NCBI GenBank assembly: GCA_963765725.1
Contig: CAVXXI010000001.1
Location: forward strand, 806,001 to 870,000
Reading direction: 5' to 3'
DNA length: 64,000 nt
DNA from: DASQEH01 sp963765725
GTDB lineage: Bacteria > Actinomycetota > Actinomycetes > Propionibacteriales > Nocardioidaceae
Below the pieces are notes generated by a model. The model did not search any database, was not told where the DNA came from, and saw only the letters and a program-made list of their open reading frames with translations. Positions 43,497 through 57,179 of the stretch are shown piece by piece. Numbering within the stretch: the first letter of the stretch is position 1; each line of letters begins with the position of its first letter. Made by a program: the position numbers and the translations under genes.

Positions 43497-44728
43497 CCGA
43501 GCAGCGCGTCGCCACCCGGACCGACCCCTCCGGCGGCCACTGCGAGCTGGCCGAGCGGTACGCGACCGCCGTGATGAACACCTTCGGGCCGCCTAAGCGA
43601 GTGCTCGTGGCCGGGCGGGGCTGCCACGTCTGGGACGCCGACGGCCGGCGCTACCTGGACCTGATGGCCGGGATCGCCGTGAATGCGCTGGGCCATGCCC
43701 ATCCCGCCGTCGTCGAGGCGATGACGACCCAGGCATCCCGGTTGGGTCACGTGTCGAACTTCTTCACGAGCGAGCCCCAGATCGACCTTGCGGAGCGGTT
43801 GCTCGCACTGACCGGCTGCGGCGACGGCCGGGTGTTCTTCTGCAACTCCGGCGCCGAGGCGAACGAGGCCGCCATCAAGATCTCCCGCCGCACCGGGCGC
43901 CCGAAGATCGTGGCGGCGCAGGGCGCCTTCCACGGGAGGACCCTGGGTGCTCTCTCGCTGACCGCCAAGGCTGCCTACCGGGAGCCCTTCGAGCCGTTGC
44001 CGGGCGACGTCCACTGGGTGCCGTACGGCGACAGTGACGCCCTGTCGGCCGCGGTCGACTCCGAGACCTCGGCGATCGTCCTCGAGCCTCTCCAGGGTGA
44101 GGCCGGGGTCGTCGTCCCGCCGGACGGGTATCTCGCCGCCGCGCGGCGGATCGCCGACCGTGAGGGCGCGCTGTTGTGGCTGGACGAGGTACAGACGGGA
44201 ATGGGCCGGACCGGGCGCTGGTTCGGCTTCCAGGCGGAGTCCGAGCCGGTACGCCCCGACGTCGTCACGCTGGCTAAGGGCTTGGGCGGCGGGTTCCCGA
44301 TCGGCGCCTGCATCGGCCTCGGGGCCGCGGCGTCCCTGCTGACTCCGGGGCAGCACGGCACCACGTTCGGCGGCAACCCGGTCGCATGCGCGACGGCCCT
44401 GGCGGTCCTCGACGTGGTCGAGTCCGACGGACTGCTCGAGTCGGTGTCGCAGGTCGGCGACGAGCTGAGCGCGCGGCTGCGGCAGGTCGAGGGCGTGCGG
44501 TCGGTACGGGGTCGTGGCCTGCTGCTCGCCGCCGAGCTGGAGCCGGGCACGGCGCGGCCGGCGGTCGCGGCGGCCCTCGACGGCGGCGTGATCGTCAACG
44601 ACCCCACGCCTGACGCCGTGCGGCTTGCCCCGCCGCTGATCCTGCAGTCCTCGCACGTCGACGAGGCGCTGCCCGTCCTGGCTGCGGCCATAGCCGGGCA
44701 GCGGCTGCCGGCGGAGGTCGCGTCGTGA
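43493..44728 (+). CDS. argD: Acetylornithine aminotransferase
   Basis: This PLP-dependent enzyme makes N-acetylornithine. Its 411 residues contain FFCNSGAEANEAAIKISR (cofactor phosphate site), LWLDEVQTGMGRTGRW and the Schiff-base Lys in TLAKGLGGGFPIGACIG. GQHGTTFGGNPVACATALAV follows. The ATG overlaps the argB stop by 4 bp. argF normally follows in actinobacteria but here argR follows directly. Confidence 0.96.
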   Translation: MTEQRVATRTDPSGGHCELAERYATAVMNTFGPPKRVLVAGRGCHVWDADGRRYLDLMAGIAVNALGHAHPAVVEAMTTQASRLGHVSNFFTSEPQIDLAERLLALTGCGDGRVFFCNSGAEANEAAIKISRRTGRPKIVAAQGAFHGRTLGALSLTAKAAYREPFEPLPGDVHWVPYGDSDALSAAVDSETSAIVLEPLQGEAGVVVPPDGYLAAARRIADREGALLWLDEVQTGMGRTGRWFGFQAESEPVRPDVVTLAKGLGGGFPIGACIGLGAAASLLTPGQHGTTFGGNPVACATALAVLDVVESDGLLESVSQVGDELSARLRQVEGVRSVRGRGLLLAAELEPGTARPAVAAALDGGVIVNDPTPDAVRLAPPLILQSSHVDEALPVLAAAIAGQRLPAEVAS

Positions 44729-45324
44729 CCGCCGACCTGCACGTCGCGGGTACCAAGGCGGCGCGTCAGCAGCGGATCGCCGAGCTGCTCGGCGGCCACG
44801 CGGTGCGGTCCCAGGCCGAACTGGCCGCCCTGCTCGCCCTGGAGGGCCTGCACGTGACGCAGGGGACGCTGTCGCGAGACCTCGTCGAGCTGGACGCCGT
44901 ACGGGTGCGCGATGCTCGCGGTGTGCTCGTGTACGCGGTCCCCGGCGAAGGCGGCGACCGTACTCCGCGACCGGCCGGTGAGTCCGCGAACGCCGCGTCG
45001 AGACTCGCCCGGCTCTGTGCCGAGCTGCTCGTGAGCGCGGAGTCCTCGGCGAACCTCGTGGTGCTCAAGACTCCCCCCGGGGCCGCACAGTTCCTCGCCT
45101 CTGCCCTCGACAAGGCGCAACTGGCGACGTCGCTCGGGACCATCGCCGGCGACGACACGGTGGTGATCATCAGTCGCGATCCGCAAGGCGGCGCCGCCCT
45201 CGCGCGCAACCTGCTGGCGCTCGCCCAGCACACCGAACCCGGTCGCGTCGACGACCGCGCCTTCGACGACAACGACCAGCACCGTTCCCCTAACCCTTCC
45301 CCTTCTCTTGAGGAGAACTCATGA
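44725..45324 (+). CDS. argR: Arginine repressor with long C-terminal tail
   Basis: This is an arginine-responsive regulator. The winged-helix N-domain has ARQQRIAELLGGHAVRSQAEL and VTQGTLSRDLVELDAVRV. The C-domain for hexamer formation and arginine binding has VVLKTPPGAAQFLASALDK and GTIAGDDTVVIISRDPQGGAA. At 199 residues it is about 30 longer than usual. The tail HTEPGRVDDRAFDDNDQHR and following is polar and overlaps the argG ribosome-binding site and start. A stop in another frame at about 45292 would give normal length, so an indel is possible. Targets probably include the boxes before argC. Confidence 0.93.
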   Translation: MTADLHVAGTKAARQQRIAELLGGHAVRSQAELAALLALEGLHVTQGTLSRDLVELDAVRVRDARGVLVYAVPGEGGDRTPRPAGESANAASRLARLCAELLVSAESSANLVVLKTPPGAAQFLASALDKAQLATSLGTIAGDDTVVIISRDPQGGAALARNLLALAQHTEPGRVDDRAFDDNDQHRSPNPSPSLEENS

Positions 45325-46556
45325 CCGACGCACCGGACCGCATCGTCCTCGCCTACTCCGGGGGACTCGACACGTCCGTCGCCATCGGCTGGCTGGGAGC
45401 CGAGACCGGCGCGGAGGTCGTGGCGGTCGCCATCGACGTGGGCCAGGGCGGCGAGGACATGGAGGTCGTCCGCAAGCGGGCCCTCGCCTGCGGGGCGGTC
45501 GAGGCCGTGGTCGTCGACGCCCGGGACGAGTTCGCCGAGGAGTACTGCCTGCCGGCACTGAAGGCGAATGCGCTGTACATGGACCGCTATCCCCTCGTCT
45601 CGGCCCTGTCGCGTCCGCTGATCGCCAAGCACCTCGTCCGGGCGGCCAACGAGCACGGCGCCACGACGGTCAGCCACGGCTGTACGGGCAAGGGCAACGA
45701 CCAGGTGCGATTCGAGGTGGCGATCGCGACCCTGGCACCGCATCTCGACGTCATCGCACCGGTCCGCGACTACGCCTGGACCCGGGAGAAGGCGATCGGG
45801 TACGCGACCGAGCACGACCTCCCCATCGACGTGACGAAGCGGTCCCCGTACTCGATCGACCAGAATGTCTGGGGGCGCGCCGTCGAGACCGGGTTCCTCG
45901 AGGACATCTGGAACGCACCGATCGAGGACGTGTACTCGTACACGGCCGACCCGAGCGCGCAGCGCGAGCCCGACGAAGTGGTGGTCACGTTCAGCGGGGG
46001 AGTGCCCGTCGCGATCGACGGGCGGCACGTGAGCATGCTGCAGGCCATCCAGGAGCTCAACGCGCGCGGCGGGGCCCAGGGGGTGGGCCGCCTCGACGTG
46101 GTCGAGGACCGGCTCGTCGGCATCAAGAGCCGCGAGGTCTACGAGGCACCCGGCGCGATGACGCTCATCGCCGCGCATCTCGAGCTGGAGAGCGTCACGG
46201 TCGAGCGCGACCTCGCCCGGTACAAGAAGGGCGTCGACCAGCGCTGGGGCGAGCTGACCTACGACGGGCTCTGGTACTCGCCGCTGAAGCGAGCGCTCGA
46301 CACGTTCGTCGACGCGTCGCAGGAGCACGTCAGCGGCGACGTGCGGCTGACCCTGCACGGCGGAAAGGCCGTCGCGACCGGACGCCGCTCGGCCTCGAGC
46401 CTGTACGACTTCAACCTGGCGACCTACGACGAGGGCGACACCTTCGACCAGTCGCTCGCCAAGGGCTTCATCGAGCTCTGGGGGCTACCGAGCAAGATCG
46501 CGGCCCGACGCGACGAGCGTCTCGGCGGTGCGGCCGCCGGTACGGGACCGCGGTGA
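45321..46556 (+). CDS. argG: Argininosuccinate synthase
   Basis: This enzyme joins citrulline and aspartate using ATP. Its 411 residues carry the N-type ATP loop VLAYSGGLDTSVAIGWL, with SHGCTGKGNDQVRFE, REKAIGYATEHDLPIDV and SIDQNVWGRAVETG. GAGGAG lies 7 bp upstream of the ATG, which is within the argR end. argH follows with a GTGA overlap. Confidence 0.97.
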   Translation: MTDAPDRIVLAYSGGLDTSVAIGWLGAETGAEVVAVAIDVGQGGEDMEVVRKRALACGAVEAVVVDARDEFAEEYCLPALKANALYMDRYPLVSALSRPLIAKHLVRAANEHGATTVSHGCTGKGNDQVRFEVAIATLAPHLDVIAPVRDYAWTREKAIGYATEHDLPIDVTKRSPYSIDQNVWGRAVETGFLEDIWNAPIEDVYSYTADPSAQREPDEVVVTFSGGVPVAIDGRHVSMLQAIQELNARGGAQGVGRLDVVEDRLVGIKSREVYEAPGAMTLIAAHLELESVTVERDLARYKKGVDQRWGELTYDGLWYSPLKRALDTFVDASQEHVSGDVRLTLHGGKAVATGRRSASSLYDFNLATYDEGDTFDQSLAKGFIELWGLPSKIAARRDERLGGAAAGTGPR

Positions 46557-47974
46557 CGTCGGCGCCCCAGGAGGGTCCTACCCGGCTGTGGGGCGGTCGG
46601 TTCACGTCCGGCCCGGCTCCCGAGCTGACCCGGCTGAGCCGGTCGACGCACTTCGACTGGCGACTCGCGCCCTATGACGTCGCCGGATCCCGGGCGCACG
46701 CGCGGGTCCTGGCCCGCGCCGGCCTGCTGGACGAGGCGGAGCTCTCCGCATTGCTGACCGGCCTCGACGCGCTCGACGAGGCCGTCGCCAGCGGCAACTT
46801 CACGCCCGACGCCGACGACGAGGACGTCCACACGGCCCTCGAGCGGGGACTCCTCGACATCGTCGGCGCGGAGCTGGGCGGACGGCTGCGCGCCGGCCGG
46901 TCACGCAACGACCAGGTGGCCACGCTCGTCAAGGCCTACCTGCGCGACCAGGCGGCGTCGCTCACGGGGCTCGTCCTCGAGCTCGTCGATGCGCTGTCCG
47001 CCCAGGCCGAGCGGCACCTCGGCGCCGCGATGCCGGGGCGCACCCACATGCAGCAGGCCCAGCCCGTGCTGCTGTCACATCATCTGCTCGCCCACGCCTG
47101 GGCACTGACCCGCGACGTGGGCCGCCTACGCGACTGGGACGTCCGCGTCGCCGGTGACTCGCCCTACGGCTCCGGGGCCCTGGCCGGGTCGTCACTCGGG
47201 CTCGACCCCGAGCAGGTCGCCCACGAGCTGGGTTTCACGGGGTCGAGCGCCAACAGCATCGACGGCACGGCCTCGCGGGACTTCGTGTCGGAGTTCGCGT
47301 TCGTGACGGCCCAGGTCGGCGTCGACGTGTCCCGGCTGGCCGAGGAGATCGTGATCTGGGCGACTCAGGAGTTCGGCTTCGTCCGGCTCGACGACGCGTA
47401 CTCGACCGGGTCGAGCATCATGCCGCAGAAGAAGAACCCCGACATCGCCGAGCTGGCCCGCGGCAAGGCCGGGCGGCTCGTCGGGAACCTCACGGGGCTG
47501 CTCGCGACCTTCAAGGCGCAGCCCCTCGCCTACAACCGCGACCTGCAGGAGGACAAGGAGCCGGTCTTCGACTCGGTCGACACCCTCGCGGTCGTACTGC
47601 CGGCGTTCACCGGCATGGTCCGGGCGTTGACCTTCGACACCGACAGGATGGCGTCGCTCGCCGCCTCCGGCCATTCCCTGGCCACCGACGTCGCCGAGTG
47701 GCTGGTCCGGCAGGGGGTCGCCTTCCGGGTCGCCCACGAGGTGGCGGGTGCGTGCGTACGCCGCTGCGACGAGCGGGGCGTACAGCTGTGGGAGCTCAGC
47801 GACGACGAGCTCGCCCAGATCTCGCCCGCACTCACGCCCGCCGTCCGCACGGTGCTGTCGGTCGAGGGCTCGATCGGTTCGCGCGACGCGCGCGGCGGGA
47901 CTGCGCCGCAACGCGTGAGCGAGCAGCTCGCGGAGCTCCGAGCGGTCGTGTCCGGCCTCGCCTCCGCCGGCTGA
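46553..47974 (+). CDS. argH: Argininosuccinate lyase
   Basis: This is the last step of arginine synthesis, releasing fumarate and arginine. Its 473 residues contain LWGGRFTSGPAPELTRLSRS, RAGRSRNDQVATLVKAYLRD and GRTHMQQAQPVLLSHHLLAH. The fumarase-family signature GSSIMPQKKNPDIAE is present. It starts at the GTG overlapping the argG stop. It is the last arg gene; a DNA glycosylase gene follows 59 bp later. Confidence 0.97.
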   Translation: MTSAPQEGPTRLWGGRFTSGPAPELTRLSRSTHFDWRLAPYDVAGSRAHARVLARAGLLDEAELSALLTGLDALDEAVASGNFTPDADDEDVHTALERGLLDIVGAELGGRLRAGRSRNDQVATLVKAYLRDQAASLTGLVLELVDALSAQAERHLGAAMPGRTHMQQAQPVLLSHHLLAHAWALTRDVGRLRDWDVRVAGDSPYGSGALAGSSLGLDPEQVAHELGFTGSSANSIDGTASRDFVSEFAFVTAQVGVDVSRLAEEIVIWATQEFGFVRLDDAYSTGSSIMPQKKNPDIAELARGKAGRLVGNLTGLLATFKAQPLAYNRDLQEDKEPVFDSVDTLAVVLPAFTGMVRALTFDTDRMASLAASGHSLATDVAEWLVRQGVAFRVAHEVAGACVRRCDERGVQLWELSDDELAQISPALTPAVRTVLSVEGSIGSRDARGGTAPQRVSEQLAELRAVVSGLASAG

Positions 47975-48033
47975 CCGGTGCCGTGCGGCCCGGTGGTGCC
48001 GGCGGGGCGGGAGGTGGACGCGACAATGGTCGC

Positions 48034-48636
48034 GTGCCGAGCCCGCGTACTGCCCTCGACCGGCCATCGACGGAGGTGGCGGCGCTGCTGCTCGGCTGGC
48101 GGCTCGTGTCGGACGCCGCCGAAGGGCGCGTCGTCGTCGAGCTGACGGAGGTCGAGGCGTACGCCGGCACCGCCGATCCCGCCTCACACGCGTACCGGGG
48201 CCCGACTCCTCGCAACGAGGTGATGTTCGGGCCGGCCGGGCACCTGTACGTGTACCTCAGCTACGGGATGCACTGGTGCGCCAACATCGTGACCGGGCCG
48301 GCCGGTGAAGCGTCCGCGGTGCTCCTGCGCAGCGGCCGGGTCGTGGAAGGGGCCGACCTGGCGCGTCACCGGCGGGGCGCGTCGGTCCGGGACCGGTCGC
48401 TGGCGCGTGGGCCGGCGTGCCTGACGTCGGCCCTCGCGATCACCCGTGACCGCAACGGCGTCGACCTGCTCGCCGGAGGACCGTTGCGACTCGAGGCGTC
48501 GGAGCGCGCGGTCGCCGAGGTCGCCTCGGGGCCGCGGGTCGGGGTCAGTACAGCCGCCGACGTCGAATGGCGGTTCTGGGTCGCCGGCGACGACACCGTC
48601 TCGGCGTACCGCCGGTCGCCCCGCGCACCGACCTGA
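48034..48636 (+). CDS. mpg: 3-methyladenine DNA glycosylase (AAG/MPG family)
   Basis: This base-excision repair enzyme of 200 residues removes alkylated purines. ELTEVEAYAGTADPASHAYRG carries the catalytic Glu; VMFGPAGHLYVYLSYGMHWCANIV and ARGPACLTSALAITRDRNG complete the signature. I chose the GTG at 48034, PSPRTALDRPSTEVAALLLG; a longer frame reads back into argH. The position after argH and before tyrS is usual in actinobacteria. Confidence 0.93.
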   Translation: MPSPRTALDRPSTEVAALLLGWRLVSDAAEGRVVVELTEVEAYAGTADPASHAYRGPTPRNEVMFGPAGHLYVYLSYGMHWCANIVTGPAGEASAVLLRSGRVVEGADLARHRRGASVRDRSLARGPACLTSALAITRDRNGVDLLAGGPLRLEASERAVAEVASGPRVGVSTAADVEWRFWVAGDDTVSAYRRSPRAPT

Positions 48637-48639
48637 GCG

Positions 48640-48845
48640 TCCATCTGAAGGTCCGAGTCGCAGGCAGTCACAGCTACCTGGCGCAGCAGCGTGGCAAGAA
48701 TGCGGACCGCCGTGGTCTTCCCGGCTCCGTTGGGGCCGAGCAGTCCCAGGACGGTCCCGCGGCCGACCTGGAGGTCGACGTCGTCGAGGGCGAGCGTTTC
48801 GCCGAAGCGCTTGGTGAGGCCGTGGGCCTCGATTGCGTGCGTCAT
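48640..48845 (-). pseudogene. Truncated ABC transporter ATP-binding protein
   Basis: The first about 54 residues are a normal drug-export-type ABC ATPase: MTHAIEAHGLTKRFGETLAL, then VLGLLGPNGAGKTTAVRILATLL with Walker A. Similarity stops near 48683 and the frame continues into antisense mpg sequence. The signature motif, Walker B and everything later are missing. The start is intact, with AAGGAG before the ATG. This is a remnant; the rest may have been deleted together with its permease gene. Confidence 0.8.
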
Positions 48846-48999
48846 GGTGGTGGCTCCTTCGTCTGTTCGGCAAGCATGCGGGCCCGCGCTGACACGGCCG
48901 TCACATCGCGCTGACACGGCCTGACACCCGCTGACGGGGCCGGGCCGGACCGGTACGGCAGACTTGGACCGCTACGACGCCGCGACCGGAAGGCCCCCA

Positions 49000-50279
49000 G
49001 TGAACTCAGACGTCCTCGACGACCTCGAGTGGCGCGGGCTCATCGCGCACTCGACCGACCTCGACGCGCTGCGCGCCGAGATGTCGGCGGGACCGGTGAC
49101 CCTGTACTGCGGCTTCGACCCGACGGCGCCCAGCCTGCACATGGGCAACCTGCTGCAGCTCGTCACCGTCCGTAGGCTCCAGGATGCCGGTCACCGCCCG
49201 CTCGGGCTCGTCGGCGGCGCCACCGGGATGATCGGCGACCCCAAGCAGGCGGAGGAGCGGCGCCTCAACCCGGCCGAGGTGGTGGCCGAGTGGACCGAGC
49301 GGGTGCGCAAACAGGTCGCGCGGGTGCTGTCCTTCGAGGGCGACAACGCCGCGACCATCGTCAACAACTACGACTGGACGAAGGACCTGTCGACGATCGA
49401 CTTCCTGCGCGACATCGGCAAGCACTTCCCGGTCAACCAGATGCTGGCCCGCGATGTCGTGCGGTCGCGGCTCGAGGACGGGCATCTCCTACACCGAGTT
49501 CAGCTACGTGCTGCTCCAGTCGATGGACTACCTCAGGCTGTTCGAGCGGTACGGCTGCCGCCTGCAGACCGGTGGGAGCGACCAGTGGGGCAACATCACC
49601 GGCGGGGTCGAGCTGATCCGGCGGGTGACCGGCGAGCGCGTACATGCGCTGGCGACTCCGCTGATCACCAAGGCCGACGGGACCAAGTACGGCAAGACCG
49701 AGGCCGGTGACCGTCTGGCTCGACCCGGACGATGATGTCGCCGTACGCGTTCTACCAGTTCTGGTTCAACAGTCGACGACGCCGACGTCGTCGCGCTGCT
49801 CAAGTACTTCACGTTCCGCGAGCCGCGACGAGATCGAGGAGCTCGAGCGGCAGGTCGAGGAGCAAGCCGTTCCTGAGAGCGGCGCAGCGCATCGCTCGCC
49901 GACGACGTGACCACGCTCGTCCACGGCGACGAGGAGACCGCGCGGGTCGAAGGCGGCGGCGGCGGCGTCTGTTCGGCGGCGGCGACCTGCGGTCGCTCGA
50001 CCCGGGCGACCCTCGACGCGGCACTGACGGAGGCGCCGCACGTGGAGATCGACCGGCAGGCGACGAGCTGCCGACCTACGTCGACCTGTTGGCGCAGTCC
50101 GGGCTCGTCGCGAGCAAGGGAGCCGGCGCGGCGGACGGTCGCCGAGGGCGGCGCCTACGTCAACAACATGCGGGTCGTCGACCCTGACGCGCGCCCCGGC
50201 GCGATGGACCTGCTGCCGGCGGGCTGGCTGGTGCTGCGCCGGGGCAAGCGCAGCTGGCCGGCGTCGAAGGTCGTCGTGA
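49000..50279 (+). pseudogene. tyrS: Tyrosyl-tRNA synthetase, broken by many small indels (possibly sequence errors)
   Basis: TyrS charges tRNA-Tyr and is normally essential. Residues 1 to about 160 are intact (GTG start NSDVLDDLEWRGLIAHSTDL; HIGH-type PSLHMGNLLQLVTVRRLQ). Near 49485 the frame changes to ISYTEFSYVLLQSMDYLRLF and TGGSDQWGNITGGVEL, with the KMSKS-type KADGTKYGKTE. From about 49695 frames change repeatedly through YAFYQFWFN, the linker and the S4 domain to GAYVNN and LPAGWLVLRRGKRS, ending near 50279. I infer single-base insertions at several points. Every conserved block is recognisable, which argues for local sequencing error over decay. Confidence 0.85.
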
Positions 50280-51293
50280 GCCCGACACGGCTGACCTGTC
50301 GCGACTGGAGGGGCCGGCCCGCGGAGCGGCTCCGCCGAGCCCGTGGACGCGGTACTTCCGCCAGGGCGCGGGCAGCGGTCCGGCCGCCGAGGCGGCAGGG
50401 ATGCCTGGCCGCGGCTGCGCTTCCGGCCGCGCGTGCTGCGCGACGTGACGAGTGTCGACGCCGCCATCCCTGCTCGGCACGCCGGTCCCGCCCCCGTGGC
50501 GGTCGCGCCGACGACACTGCAGCGGCAGGCACACCGGCGAGGTGAGGCCGAGATGGCGAGGGGCGCCGGCGGCCGCGGCGAGCCCTGCTGTGCGTGTCCA
50601 GCAACGCCGGTCTGCGGTTCGCCGAGATCGCCGACGCGGCGGGCGCATGGCGTGGTGGGTCCAGGCGTACGTGCTGCGGACCGCGGCCGCACGGCGGCGA
50701 TGCTGGAGCGGGCCGTGGCCGCTGGATGTCGAGCTGTTGTACTCACCGTCGACACGCCCGTCGTCGCCGCCAAGCCCGCCAGCGGACCGAGTGTGTGGGA
50801 CTCCACCCCGGAGGAGTACCTGCACGCCAACGAGGAGGCGGGCGCCGCCCGGCACATCGACGTCGAGAAGGCGCGCGACCTCGTGCCCGCCGACATCGGC
50901 TGGCTCGGCAGTCTCACCGGCCTGCCCATCGTGGTCAAGGGGGTGCTGCGAGCCGACGACGCCCTTGCGTGCGTGGCGGCTGGAGCGTCGGCCGTGTGGG
51001 TCTCGAACCACGGGGGCCGTCAGCTGGACCGGAGCGTCGCGACTGCGGTGGCGCTGCCGGAGGTGGCGGCGGCGGTCGGCGACGGCGCAGAGGTGTACGT
51101 CGACGGCGGGGTCCGGAGCGGCCGCGACGTCCTGGCGGCGCTTGCCCTCGGCGCCCGCGCCGCCTTCGTCGGCCGTCCTGCCCTGTGGGCCCTTGCGACG
51201 CTCGGCGCCCAGGGTGTCGCGGCGATGCTCGCCGCCGTGGCGGCGGAGCTCGAGGAGGCCATGACTCTCAGCGGTTGCCGCGAGCATCGGTGA
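50276..51293 (+). pseudogene. FMN-dependent alpha-hydroxy-acid oxidase/dehydrogenase, 5' half broken by indels
   Basis: This is a lactate-oxidase/glycolate-oxidase-like flavoprotein. The 5' half is scattered over frames: RLRFRPRVLRDVTSVDA, then SNAGLRFAEIADA, then RAVVLTVDTPV. The 3' half is continuous from about 50750: LPIVVKGVLRADDALACVAA, VSNHGGRQLDRSVATA with catalytic His and Arg, EVYVDGGVRSGRDVLAALAL and FVGRPALWALA. It may start at the GTG overlapping the tyrS stop. It belongs to the same indel-dense stretch as the end of tyrS. Confidence 0.72.
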
Positions 51294-51559
51294 GATCACC
51301 GGCGACTTGCTCGCCCCGGGCTGCCGCGGCGACGGATCCTGAAGGTGGCCGCCGACGCCGTGGGGTCCCACGGGCGGGCGGCCGGTTTGACTCGTCCGCC
51401 GCGCCTCAGTAACGTTTCCCTCCTCGCCGCACGCGACGGGACGCAAGGCCTCGAGGCCGGGCGGCCGGCACGGTAGAGCCGTCGAGCACAGCTCGGTTCC
51501 TGCCCCTTGGGCAGGGCATCCGAGCCCGCTACGATGGGGTTTGCGAGCGGGGTTCGAAG

Positions 51560-51588
51560 TTGACGACCCCCTCGGCAACCGGTAAGTT
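51560..51588 (+). promoter_or_regulatory. rRNA operon promoter
   Basis: TTGACG (51560-51565) and TAAGTT (51583-51588) are separated by the ideal 17 bp, about 260 bp before 16S. This is a near-consensus housekeeping sigma promoter. Confidence 0.75.
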
Positions 51589-51653
51589 AGGTCAAGTTGC
51601 CCCAAAGCCCGGCCGAGAGGCCCGGCAAGCGGTGTGCGCGCGATCCTTGAGAA

Positions 51654-51667
51654 CTCAACAGTGTGCC
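51654..51667 (+). other. 16S precursor processing stem, 5' arm
   Basis: CTCAACAGTGTGCC pairs with GGCACACTGTTGGG at 53552-53565 beyond the 16S gene, forming the RNase III-type stem that loops out 16S. Confidence 0.75.
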
Positions 51668-51847
51668 AAAAGTCGACGACGAATTAATTAACGCCCCGTC
51701 GACACACTCGACAGGCTTCGGCCTGCCGTACGTGTCTGACGGTTCCTTTGGTAAGACAGTGGCTTCGCGTCCTTCGGGACGAGGAGCCGTTCTTGCCGGG
51801 ATACTCCAATGATGTCGACGACGCCCCTCGGGCTGTCGTCAGCAGAA

Positions 51848-53372
<1,525 letters not shown>

Positions 53373-53551
53373 AGCCAGCGGCAGCACGCCTCGGGCGCGC
53401 TGTCCAGTCGTCGTTTCTCGAGCGAATGTCTCGAGGCGACGTTGCTCGTTTGGTGGAACGTCGACTATTTGGCGCCGATCGTCAGATCGGCTCGGTGAGT
53501 ACAACCAGCTTGCTGGAGTGGAAAGCGCGGCTGACCGGGCGTCGGTGGTCA

Positions 53552-53565
53552 GGCACACTGTTGGG
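53552..53565 (+). other. 16S precursor processing stem, 3' arm
   Basis: GGCACACTGTTGGG is complementary to 51654-51667 apart from one mismatch or wobble. Confidence 0.75.
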
Positions 53566-53691
53566 TCCTGAGGGATCGCGCGCGAGCGCACCCTTCGGAC
53601 CGTCCCGTCCTTCGAACGGCCCCTCGCGGTCACACCTCGGTGTGGCTCCCGAGGTGTACGCGATCGTCATCCGGGGTGGTACCGCCCGTAC

Positions 53692-53721
53692 CTTGAGAAC
53701 TGCATAGTGGACGCGAGCATC
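53692..53721 (+). other. 23S precursor processing stem, 5' arm
   Basis: This 30-nt segment around ACTGCATAGTGGACGCGAGC is complementary, with a few wobble pairs, to 56880-56909 after 23S. Confidence 0.8.
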
Positions 53722-53747
53722 TTTGTAGCAATTTTGTTGTATTGAAT

Positions 53748-56856
<3,109 letters not shown>

Positions 56857-56879
56857 CACTCTTACAACGACTTTGCGTC

Positions 56880-56909
56880 GATGTTCGCGTCCACTATGCG
56901 GTTCCTGAG
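56880..56909 (+). other. 23S precursor processing stem, 3' arm
   Basis: This segment around TTCGCGTCCACTATGCGGTT pairs with 53692-53721 to form the 23S excision stem in the 23S-5S spacer. Confidence 0.8.
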
Positions 56910-56971
56910 ATACGGTCGGGTCCGGTTGCGGCACCGCTTCGGCGGCAGCCCCGCCGGCTGATCTCAACAGA

Positions 56972-57089
56972 GTTTCGGCGACCATGGCGAAGGGGAAACA
57001 CCCGGCTCCATTCCGAACCCGGAAGTTAAGCCCTTCAGCGCCGATGGTACTGCACGCGGGAGCGTGTGGGAGAGTAGGACGTCGCCGGA
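56972..57089 (+). rRNA. rrf: 5S ribosomal RNA
   Basis: About 117 nt from GTTTCGGCGACCATGGCGAA to GAGTAGGACGTCGCCGG; the paired termini and the conserved CCGAACCCGGAAGTTAAG loop are present. Confidence 0.95.
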
Positions 57090-57099
57090 CATTCTTTCC

Positions 57100-57137
57100 C
57101 TGAGGGCCGCCTGTAAAGGCGGCCCTCAGTCTTTTAT
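57100..57137 (+). terminator. Intrinsic terminator of the rRNA operon
   Basis: A perfect 12-bp stem CTGAGGGCCGCC / GGCGGCCCTCAG with a TGTAAA loop is followed by TCTTTTAT, 11 bp after 5S. Confidence 0.95.
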
Positions 57138-57179
57138 CGACACCGGCATTCTCTTGCCATCGGTGCTTTCGCCGATGCG

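Larger units (their letters stand above)
51294..51847 (+). other. rRNA operon upstream region
   Basis: These 554 bp between the oxidase and 16S contain a strong promoter (51560-51588), the 5' arm of the 16S processing stem and a leader whose base composition shifts to AT-rich (GACGAATTAATTAACG near 51679). No gene is supported. Confidence 0.7.

Noticed and set aside
51540..51600. Possible tRNA from GGGGTTCGAAGTTGACGACC
   Set aside because: It resembles a T-arm word, but no cloverleaf, anticodon arm or acceptor stem can be formed; it overlaps the rRNA promoter.
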